Shown piece by piece: positions 21,001 to 32,400 of a DNA stretch of 64,000 nt. The position numbers and the translations under genes are program-made. The notes under the pieces are model-generated. The model was not told where the DNA came from and ran no database searches. It was given only the letters and a program-made list of their open reading frames with translations. The stretch is from Leuctra nigra. Its lineage: Eukaryota; Arthropoda; Insecta; Plecoptera; Leuctridae. Location: assembly GCA_934045905.1 (NCBI GenBank), contig OW203767.1, positions 26,482,785 to 26,546,784 on the forward strand, read 5' to 3'. Numbering within the stretch: the first letter of the stretch is position 1; each line of letters begins with the position of its first letter.

Positions 21001-24000
21001 TTACTACCCAGCTCTGGAACTGATAATACAATACATTCATGATCTTGTACCTAGTTTAGTTACACATATGTAATTTAGTTTGTCAATCTAATTTTTGCCT
21101 GTTTTTGTGGAAAAAAGAAATCATAAAATACTGAAATAGTATTTTATTTTAATATTCATGCTCAAAATATAGGTGTCAGAAAACATAATAATAAATATCT
21201 TTCTCCCGTGTCCGACACAATGACGTGTCGGGGGGTGGAATTCCACCGTCAATCTTGGGCCTTCACTTCAGTGCTGTCGGGTGGCCGGTCCTGACACATC
21301 ACACTCTTCTTCTTCTTCTTCCTCTACGTCTTCTGCAGTGGTTAATTTGTAAAATAATAAGTGGGCAGACGCTCGGCGATGCCAGGAAACAAACTTGCTT
21401 ATGAAAACAATGGGGGGTTTGGGGGGAGGGCCTCCCAACACCACGCGGGTCCGGGGCGCATAGCCCTGGGAAAATTTTTGAATTTCAGGACTATATTTGG
21501 TGCCTTTCTACGCGATTATTTGTACACAATTTTAAGATCATTTTTCTTATAAGTAAAAATTCTCTTAAAAGTGAAAATTCTCTTAAAATTGACTTATTTT
21601 TCATATAAATATGAAAAGTAAGTGGGCGGACGGCGTCCACCCTGAAAAAAGAGCTGGGGGACGCGTCTGCCCTCATCCGCCCCCAAATTAACCACTGGTC
21701 TTCTGGCTGCTGCCTCTCCACCATGTCTCTCCACCTCTCTCTGTCCTCCCACAATCTTCCTGCAGTCAGTGTTCCCCACTCCTCTACATCCCACTTCACC
21801 TGGTCCTCCCACTTCACTCTTGGTCTGCCCCTTAATAAAAATACATCTCCAACTCTGTAGCACAAAATATTGTTTCTGTCGCGAGATAACATCAACTGTT
21901 TGCTTGGCGTGTGACAGGGCCGTGCGTTTGGCAACCTGGGCGACTGCTACGACGCGCTGGGCGACTACGACGAGGCGGTCAAGTGCCACGAGCGCCATCT
22001 CGCCGTCGGCCTCAAACTGAAGACTCTGCGCGACCAGGAGAAGGCGTACCGCGGCCTCGGACACGGCCACAAGTGCCTCGGCAACCTGCAGCAGGCGCTC
22101 GTCTGCGGCGAGAAGCGCCTGGTGGCGGCGCACGAGCTGAACAATGCCGAGGCCAAGGCGTCGGCGTACGGAGAGCTCGGCAGCATACACGCCACGCTCG
22201 GGAACTACGAGCAGGCGATATCGTGTCTCGAGCATCAGCTGACCATCGCCAGGTGAGCGACACCGTCCAGAGACTTGTCCAGAGTTCACACTCGTGGTTT
22301 TATTGACAGACATTTTTACTTGAAATAAAACTCCTTTATGCTGATTTTACCAATCTTTCATTAAGAGGACTCGGTGAGGTAACGGGACGAGTGAAGTTCT
22401 TCAAGTGTATTTTTGAGTTTTGTCTTCACCTTAACAAATTTAAAAAAAATGGATATAAGAGCATATTTCCAGCCCACTGTACTAAATAATGACCCCCTCT
22501 GGAGTCTTTTACAACCTCTGGTTTGACCTCAAAGTTTTAAATTCAAAAGTAATCGTCAGATTATCATCACCAAAGTGACTCTGCGCACGAGTTGAACAAA
22601 GTTGCTCAACCAAACTTGCTAGTGTGGGTGGCCTTTAATTAAACATTTATTTGGAAAGTATGTACCAGATGTCACACAAAAAGTACAGCCATTGGATCTC
22701 TTACTAAACTTCCTTCTAGTACAGCAGCAGGAATTTAAGGATTCTATATGCCGCCACACAAATGGTATGTGTGGAAACGCTGATCATCATATTGTCCTCC
22801 TCAGAGACTTGAACGACCAGATCGCGGAGGCGGAAGCTTCCTCCGGCCTCGGGAGCGTCTACCAGCAGATGGGCGAGTACTCCTCGGCGCTGATCTACCA
22901 CCGCGCCGACCTGGAGCTCTCCGAGCAGCTCGGCATGTCGTCGCGCCAGGCTCGGGCGTGCGGCAATCTGGGCTCGGTGCACGAGGCGCTGGGGGACTTC
23001 GACGAGGCCGTGCGCTACCAGGAGCAGCATCTGTCCGTGGCAGCGCAGACCAATGACAAGCTGGCCAAGACCGTGGCCTACAGCAGTCTAGGTTCGTCTT
23101 TTCAATACGGTTTCAACTTACAAACCTTGGGGTTTTGGCCTTGAGCGTACTTCTATTTGAAGTCATAATGAGAGTATAATGAATGATGCTGTGAATACAA
23201 TTTTTTATAATTTGGCAAACACAAATTTCTTATATTTTATAGGCGTAATGACTAGAGATCAGATTTTATGGTGATTTTTTACTAAAAAATCGTTTTTAAA
23301 ATGGAAAATTTCGCAATTTAGTGTTTTTTAAAAATGCACATTTCGCGATTTTTCGCGATTTTTTTAAGAGGCTAAACTAATAGACAAATGAAAGAAAATG
23401 GACCAAGTGATAGCAGGATATCCCGTCACTGACGTAAAATCCGTGAGACTTGAATTCGAGCGCCCTAGTTGCTGCCGTCTTCTTCATTTTCGAGAATAAT
23501 AAACAGTCTTTGTACCTACACAAACACTCACAAACCAGGCACGAAGCGAACCACACCACATGACCTCTCACGAAACTCGCATCAGTGGTCAGACCCAGCA
23601 GGTGCACTGCAGATCACGGGAATGTCGCTAGACCACGAGCTCGTACAAGTTCGACCGGAATCGGCTGACTTCGCCTAGAGGGGTAGGGGGGTGGTTCAGG
23701 GAGCGGCCCGCCAGGATTCTTAGCTTGGATTGGATTCAAGTGAAAAGCAAACACGTTGATGGCGGGGCGGGCCGCTCCCCAATATCACGGAATCGGGAAA
23801 AAACAGTTACGCGGCAAGTAAAATCGGTAAAATCAGATGATTATGCCATATTTCGTGGAATATTTCACGATTTACACTGGTTGGCGGTGTTTTTCGCTGA
23901 AAAGTGTGAATTTCGCGTTTTGTCGCGATTAGATTCCAGTGTTTTTGGGTCAGAAACATATGGAAACGCATTTATATATAGAAATATGAGTCATTTACAA

Positions 24001-26425
24001 CACTTCGAAAATTTCGCGATCACCATATAATCGGATCTCTAGTAATGACTAAGACAGCAATTTTGTAAGTCACCACTCTAGGTACCAAACAGTAATCAAT
24101 GTGGACTAGAGGCTTCGTTCGTAAAGATTTAAAAAAAAATCTTTGGCCCGACAAGTCAAGTATGTTTTCTTATATTCCTAGGTGCAAAAAGTATAATTTA
24201 TAAAATAATATTAAATGAACCTCCCCCGGTTCCAAAGACTTAGTCTGGGAGTAGGTAAGGCCTCATTTTCTAGGGCCTAGGACTTCTAAGTTAGTTGGCC
24301 GAACTAGACTCTTCCTCTCTCCTTCTTTCTTTTCCACCAGGTTCTTCCACTTATCCCTTTCTACATACAACCTCTCTTCCTATGCTTCGTCCAGTCAACC
24401 TCCAGTCTTTCTACTCCACATCCTCTGCCGTACGAAGCCTCTCCACTTTTACTAGTACATTACATTCTAGAATATTTAAATATCCAATTCTTCTTCCAAT
24501 AATATCTGGTTAGGAGTGGATATTTCCACTATCTTTAAACTTTACCTCATATGATGCCAAAGTTGGTTAGCCATTCATGCATTCTAGATATCCTAGAAAT
24601 TTCAAGTAAATCTATGATTTTTTGTTGGTACACTCCCCCAAATAATAAACGGTACTTGGTACAAAACGTATTGGCTGCTGGGCCGGTTCCTTGACAATCA
24701 ATCCTTGTTATTATCAATGAAATCAGAGCTTACCTAAAAGAGTTAGATAATGCGTTAGCACTGACTTCATGGGATGATGCCATCAAACATTAATCAGTCA
24801 ATTCATTTTCTTTCGAGTACCGTTTATTATTTGGGGGAGTGTACATATGAGGTAAACGAGGTCACACTGAGGTAAACGAGAGTAAGTAACAGTGGATTGT
24901 AATGGTGTTTGTACGTGTCACAGGCCGCATCCACCACGCCCTCGGCAACACCAGCCAGGCTGTCAACTACCTCCGCCAGGGTCTGCAGACGGCGGAGCTG
25001 CTGGGACGTCGCGAGGAGGAGGCCCGCATCCGACACCGTCTGGGCCTGGCGCTCTGGGGCCACGGGGACCTGGACGAGTCTCAGGCGCAGCTGGAGCGGG
25101 CGGCGCATCTGTTCGAGTCCATCAGGCGAGAGGCGCGAGGCTCGGCCGACTACAAGCTCTCGCTGTTCGACCTGCAGACGGCATCCTACCAGGCGCTGCA
25201 GCGGGTATGTTACTTTCATCTACTCGGTATTAAACATTTAATCCCTATTGATTATCTTTTTCCATTTCTTGCTGTTGAACTTTAATACCTAAAAGTAGAT
25301 GGTATTACATTCCCATTAGTGGAGCCTCGGCTTGGTTGAGGCTTAATCATTAATCAAACAATCATTTGTAGGGCTCCCATAATCTGAATGTGAAAAAGCG
25401 GGACAAAAAAATCCAGATATAAAATCCCGTGCGACAACAATGGGGGGTCTGGGGGGGTGGCCCCCCAGCTAAATGCGGGTCCGGGGCGCATAGCCCCAGG
25501 AAAAATTTGAAATTCATAACATGATTTAGAGCAATTCTACGCACTTTTGACAGGAAATAAATTGTGTTTCTTTTTATTGAACGTGCGTAGTTTTGTTTCC
25601 TTGAATAGGTACCTACTAATTATTATCATGTACCTATTACCTACCTATTTTAAATGTCTCCAAAGAAGTTACGTTTGTTTTGTATAAAAGATGAGGGATA
25701 AACCAAAGGAAGTCAATGACAATCATGATTTAGATGATATTTATTATTATATTTATTATCGATGCAGAGTGCATTTGAATGAAAATGAGCGGGATTTTTG
25801 ACTTGTTAGAAAAACGGGACAAATACAGGGTTTTTAAAATGTTGTGGGGACAATGGGACACTACCTCAAAAGAAGGGACTGTCCCGTCAAAAACATTACG
25901 GATGGGAGCCCTAATCATATGTAATGAAAACATAATGAGAGTTGCAGAAATTATATTTATTCACTTTAAAAGCTCTACCTTGGTCTACAAAAACAACAAC
26001 GTTTTTAAGTGGGTTGCCCTAATGTTGTAAATTTGATAATGAATGACATTAGGGACATCCTTGTAGTCTCTGTGGCTAATTCTAAATCTATTTGCATCTA
26101 ACATTAAAATACTTCCATAGTGCAGAAATATTTTATTTTTATACTATCTGTGAGTATTGGTTTAAATGTACTCTAGTCCTGCAGGATTGTGTCTTTATGT
26201 GTGGAACTTGCAGGTGTTGGTGAGCCTGGGTCGCCAAGAGGAGGCGCTGTTAGTCGCGGAGCGCGGCCGCACTCGGGCGTTCGTTGACCTGCTCCTCGAG
26301 CGCCAGTGCTGCGGAGAGACGCGCGCCCCACGCCACGACGACAGCGGCCCCGCCAGCGTGGAACAGCTGGTGGAGATCGTCGGCAAGCAGAAGGCCTCGG
26401 TGCTCTATTACAGTCTAGCGGCAGG
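18074..26425 (+). CDS. TTC28: TTC28: tetratricopeptide repeat region (7 exons)
   Basis: The repeats follow the 40-residue TPR type of the Pins/LGN group, with recurring words such as ACGNLGSVHEALGDFDEAV, AHGHLGAVHMSLGNY and AYCNLGLAHLALGN. Exons 1 to 6 hold about two repeats each and mostly start or end in the same helix, as expected for a region grown by exon-pair duplication. The repeats become degenerate in exon 6 (QLERAAHLFESIRRE) and exon 7 (EEALLVAERGRTRAF), which lead into CHAT. In TPR proteins such arrays form a superhelix that binds partner peptides. Confidence 0.9.
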
Positions 26426-29400
26426 GTCAGTTATTTCAATATCTCACTTTCATCGTTTACAAACTGCCTTTCATCGTGCTATTGATGAATCGAGGATGCA
26501 TGTACCTACCTACAAGACATAGTACATAACTTCTACTGCATGACGTCAAACTAAGTGCAAAATATTTCAGGTCTTTAAATTCTATGTTCATCTTTCAGCG
26601 CCAAGTGTTGAATGTCAGCGCTTCAACGTCCAACTGTAAACATAGCTTTAGATTGGCACTTATCCAAATAATACTCTATAGCGAGAATTTTAATTTCAAA
26701 AAATGAAATGAGCTGACAGGTCATGGTCAATTACTTGGTAGTTACGAATCTTGTCCTGTCTATGTTTCAAAACTATATTAGGTTGATCATGAATGAGTTT
26801 GTGAATTATTGGGGAAGAGAGTGAGTGCCTTTGACATTAGGATGCAATTAATGGGGAGTGCACTTCATCTAATTCATCTGCCTCCAGCTAATTAGAGGAA
26901 GAAGAAGACAAAAATGACTCCAATTCAGACCTGCAACTTTTGGTTGATCAGATTGGTTCTGCTCATGCGCAGAGTGACTTTGGTGATGATAAAGTAACTC
27001 TGCACTTGTGCAGAACCAAGTTGGTCAATGAAAAGTTGCTGTGGTCGGCGACAGGCTAAGTTTGAACCCGCGCTAGAATGGGCCGGCCTATACCTGGCAA
27101 TGCTAAACAGGGTTCAACTTAGCCTGTCCCCGACCTTAGTGTGGATTGTTAATATATTGTGCAAAGGATTTATTTCATCTAACAATCTCTTTCACATATA
27201 TATTAGTTTTGAGAAACGGTAGTTTGTATCTATTCTCTTCTTCTCTCAGATACCTGTATGCGTGGTTCATCGTGCCCGGCAAGGGCGTGGTTCGCTTCCA
27301 CGAGGTAGCCGTGTCCGAGGTCTCCGACGCGGCTTCGTCCACCGAGGAGAACCTCACGTGCACGTCTTCGCTGCTCGAACGCTACGTGCAGAGCGTTCGC
27401 GACAGCCTCGGCGTCGAACTGCGTGAAGACTCCGACGTCTGGTCTCAGCACCTTGAAGACGACCGACCGGGTTTCCCTTGCCTCGTCAACCGCAACCATC
27501 TCTTCAACTCGAGCAACTACAGCCTGAGCAGTCTGTTTAGCCTTGGCAGTGTGGGTGGCTCGGTGGCCGGCGGTTCGGTCGCGAGCGGCTCGGCGAGCAG
27601 GCCGGGTAGCACGAGATCAAGAAGACCCACACATCAGTCCTGGCAGGGTCCGTCATGTCTCAACGCTCTCTACCAACTCCTCATAGCCCCGTTCGAAGAC
27701 GTACTTCCGTCCACCTGCGCCCACGTCAACGGAGGGAAGAACTGCGGTGGCCGACGGGAACTTCTTCTCGTCCTCGAAGGTGAACTCTATCTCGTCCCGT
27801 TCCCCGTTCTGAAGCCGGAAGCGGAAGGTTCAGAGTTCCTTTGCGAACGGTTCAGCCTTTTGGTGGTCCCATCGTTGACGTCGCTGCGATCGAACCAGCG
27901 ATCGGCCCGAGCTCTGGCGCTGAAGAACGCGTGCGTCGGAGAACAGCCGAACATGCTGGCTCTGGTGGTCGGCAACCCGCGGCTGCCGAGCTCTGTCACG
28001 GAGCAGTGGGGCTGGGGCGACATCCCCTGCGCCGAGCAAGAGGCCGCCATGGTAGCGGAGATGCTGCAGGCCAAGGCGCTGGTCGGGCCCCACGCCAGCA
28101 AGGAGGCCGTGCTGCGGCAGATCGGTGAAGCCGAGTGCGTGCATCTCGCGACTCACGTCTCGTGGAAGCTCTCGGCAGTCGTGCTGTCTCCCGGCGAGAT
28201 GGTCGACCAGCAGCCCAAGCGGTTCTATGACAACGAACAGAGCGAGGAAGACAACTCGGAGGTAGGAGAAGTAAACATTTATTTAGCAGCATTCTATTAT
28301 CTCTTTCTAATACATTCATTATGTCAGCAATTTCAATTTTGATTTCACAGTCGTTACCTTATACCTTCGGATACACCGATACATTTCTGTACCTTAGCCG
28401 CAGACTTCCATTTCATTGATTCTGTAGAAGCTCTTAAAATCCAGTAATTCTGCCTTGCAATCTTATTTGTAGTGTTGACTTCAGCCATTTTGAAAAGGTT
28501 CTATGGAATGGTATTTGTGAGCATCAGTCAATTTGCAATAGACAGAGCTCGATTTCATCCTTCCAAAAGTGTGCAACGCAAATTCGAGAAAAATCGACTT
28601 TCTGCCTTTGAAGTACAGATTTATAGAACTATACCTACCAGACATAGAAAGCCTGAAGTCCTGCTCCTTCATATTAAATATTAGTTTGTTGATTTCAGTA
28701 CTCTGGGGTTCATCATTCCTTTGTCATTTCGTAATGTGAAGTCGCAGTGTCCATCAAAACCCATCATTCACACTTACGAATGTTTCTTTGTCCCTCCTAG
28801 GTTCTGGAACTCCCGTCTCTCTCGGAGTTCCTTCTGACCGCCGCCGACCTGTTGAACCTGCGCCTGTCCGCGCGGCTGGTGGTCGTGAGTTCGAGCCACA
28901 CGCGCGACCAGCACGGATGGGCGACGGCCGACGGCGTGATCGGACTGACTCGCGCGCTGCTGGCCGCCGGTGCGCAGTGCGTGCTAGTGTCGCTCTGGCC
29001 CGTGCCCGACACCGCAGCCAAGATCCTGCTGAGAGCGTTCTACTCGGCGCTGCTGCAAGGAGCGAGGGCGAGTAGGGCGCTGGCGGAGGCGATGCTCACC
29101 GTGCAGCACACCAAGCACTTCGCGCATCCCGCCAACTGGGCTGGATTCATGCTGGTCGGCGCAGATGTCAGGCTCTCAAACAAGGTAAGCCAGTTCATAG
29201 TAACTTACACTCTAGGAATACATAGCTCACTGCTAGCTCAACGATGTTCATATTATTTTGGTTCTGAATTGTAAAACTATCATTATCTGAATTCTCTCCT
29301 CCTCGAATAATTCAAATATTTCCAGGAAAGAGTCTATAGGCACCGGGCATTCACACCCCAGCACTTTGAGTGAAAGAAATAGGCAAAATTTGTGGGAGAT

Positions 29401-32400
29401 GATCTTTAACTGTTTTATTTCTCATTGGCCGTGACCTAGCAAACGATTAAAGTCAACAAATATACTCAAAATAGCTCGGAATTAGAACCAATGCGCGCAA
29501 ATTAATGTGATCAGATTCAGTGAAAATGTGTACACTTTATTATTATTTTGATTGCGAATTAACTTTTGATAAACTTTTGTACATTTTAAAAAGTGAAAAA
29601 TGCGTAGGTAATATGTGCAGCAACATAACGTATAACTGCAGCGAATTTGACGCCTCGCCAAAGATAAGCTTTCCTCCCCACAGCCCAGGCGGTTTTGTCT
29701 GTACTTTTCGCAGCGCTCCCTGAAATCTTAACTCGCTGCCTATGGTTCTTAGCAAAATATCGTTTATACCAGGGCTGCCGCCATATACAAATTAATATCC
29801 TTTTAAAAAGCATGAAAAATCCGTAAAAATCCGTATGCCCATTAAAAACCTTTAAAATGATGTAAAACTCCCATATTTCAAGCATCAAGTGGGCCCCTTG
29901 ACAGATAAGCTATTGAATTCCTCACGCAACATGGGACATGAGAGGAGGGGGTTGGGTTCTGGACTGACAGCTGTGGATGGAATTGTAATTTTGAATTCAT
30001 AATTAAATTAATTATAAATATTTTTCTCCCGTTTCCAACACAATATTCATAATGAGCATTATGAAACTGCAAAACTATAAGCACACGCAAAACTGAGGGA
30101 TGCAATCACTAATCAGGTCATTAACCCACGACCAGCTGCAAACAACTAACAAGTGGATGCCTCAGACAGATGCGCCCCTAGTCTCTCAAGGCATTGCTCA
30201 AGGTCGACCAGTTTCCCCCACCCCCCTTCCTCCCTCTCCAATCACTCGCAACCATTCACCCTAGTATAGCTAGCCTACTTACACAAAAGGATGTTTTGAA
30301 ACAATCCCTGCACTGAAAATTGTTGGACAGGAAACGAAAATAACTTGTCAAACTATACATTTTCGTAATAAATTTGAAATATTATCTCCTTCAACAGAGA
30401 AAAAGTGGTTCAACCATGAATCACCAATATCCGTTAATGTGTCAACAAATCCGCGTGTCCGTTTTTGTACTCATTAATCCGTAAAAACGGATAATATCCG
30501 TAAAAACGGCAGCCCTGGTTTATACAGCTTGCATGGACGACCCCTATTATTTAAAAAATGGCTTGTTCTTCTCCTATTGATGACGTTGAACATGACGATA
30601 AGTGTCTTTGTTCCAGGTGGCACTGATGGGCCAGGCGCTGTGCGAGCTGCTCAAGAGTCCGGAGAAGTGCCGCGACGCGCTCCGCGTCACACTGCACCTC
30701 GTGGAGAAGTCTCTGCAGCGCATCCACCGGGGACAGCGCAATGCCATGTACACCACGCAGCGCAGCATCGAGAACAAGGTGGGTCAACGTTGCGCAAGTT
30801 CATACAAGTTCTTTGTTCAGTTCACAGATTTATGATTTGAAACGAATGTTCCCATTTCAATAGTTCTAATCCTTACATTGATCCAGTGCCCATTTCATGT
30901 GAATGGTACAGGGAAAGAATTCATAGGCTATGAATCAATTTTTTTTTAAATTTGTTTAATGTGTACCTAATCTTGCAGTTATTTTTATGGGCTTATATAA
31001 TAACAATATACTCAAATATACTCTCGGTTTTAAGAATAGAAAATATTGCCACAAAGTCTTGAAAAACGCAATTGAAATATCGATTTGTATGGAAGATAGA
31101 TACAAGTTTCTACATAAAACTTAGTTTATCTCAGTTTCATCCGAGCGGTCTTTCTCTGTACCCTTCATATCATATTTATTGCATTCTTCTGATGATTGAA
31201 ACTTACTTCCCAAGTTCACAATGAAAAATAGCTTGTAAAATTCTTTCAGTAATTGGTACAAATCGCATTGAACTCACTACAGAAATGTCAGTATCAGCAG
31301 TAGGAAATTTCATAATTCTCGAAGATATTGATTCCGTTATTAATTAATTATAATTATGTATGATTCTCAACTTGTGACATTGCATGGTTATTATACTCCT
31401 AACAATTGCTTGTCTTTAAGAGACTTTGTGTATGTACTTGCTTCTAATCTCTTCTCTTGTCATCTCCCTCAAGGTGGGCCACGTGGCCGGGTGGAAGGAC
31501 CTGCTCATGTCGGTGGGCTTCCGCTTCGAGCCGGCAGCCAACGGGATCCCGGCATCGGTGTTCTTCCCACAGAGCGATCCCGAGGAGCGATTGACTCAAT
31601 GCAGCGCCAGTCTACAGGCTTTGCTTGGTCTCACCGGCACCTCGCTCTACGCTCTCAGCAAGGTAATGTGGTAGAAATGTACTTTGCAATTAGACTTTTA
31701 TTCTCAAAATGTGTGCACTTTTGGTGGAGGGTGTGGCTGTCAACCATCCTTGGTTAACAGCCAACCCTTTAAATTTGATTTTACTGGCATAGTGCCAGTT
31801 TGTTTGATCTAATTTTTCTGGGAATGTTTGAAGTGAGGAAAAATGGGTACATTAAAACGTAGTTCATATATCTGACCTTACACACCGTTTTTTGCATACA
31901 GCTCTAGACATAGAGAAAGTAGCACAAACGCTTGCAAATTTTATATTGCTCACAGATTTTAATTTATCTTAACCCATTGAATTATTTTGACGAATGTCGC
32001 CCGCATTTGGTAACTTTCCGTTCGCGTACTTTGACGTGACACGCCCGCCCAGGGACACAGCCCATTAGAATGGACGTAGTTCATTCGTTTGCACACAGAT
32101 CGCGCCACATGTTTGTATTTTCAGAAAGTGCGGGAAGTAAGCTTTAAAATGGTGTCTTTAGTTTTGCTGTAGTGGTAATCTGTATAATTATATCGATTGT
32201 CGATCTTCATGCATTACTTCGACCCAACTACTGTCAACAAACATGGCGTCTAGAAATGTCCGGAATTCGTAGTTTTCGACAGTAATATCGATGAAAGTGA
32301 TTATGATTATGATGATGATTATGTTACCGCGGACTCGGGGAGTTAAATTGAAGATAATACATCCAGTTCCAAAGCTAATATGACGTAAGTGACTCGGACT

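Larger units (their letters stand above)
20077..21917 (+). other. TTC28 intron with two MITEs
   Basis: GTCAGC donor and GACAG acceptor. It contains the hAT-type elements 20376-21016 and 21336-21697, which make up more than half of its 1841 bp. A TTC repeat lies at about 21307-21322, just left of the second element. Confidence 0.7.
23092..24923 (+). other. TTC28 intron with a hAT MITE and a TA element
   Basis: It starts with the weak donor GTTCGT and ends at CACAG. It contains 23253-24041 and 24631-24841; the rest is AT-rich with nothing recognised. Confidence 0.65.

Noticed and set aside
21594..22313. Long minus-strand open frame of 239 codons
   Set aside because: It lies antisense to a GC-rich TPR exon of TTC28 and across a MITE. 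High GC removes stop codons on the opposite strand.
31010..31180. Second copy of the repeat near 4640-4878
   Set aside because: Only the TGTACCCTTCATAT word and scattered matches are shared; not convincing without alignment.
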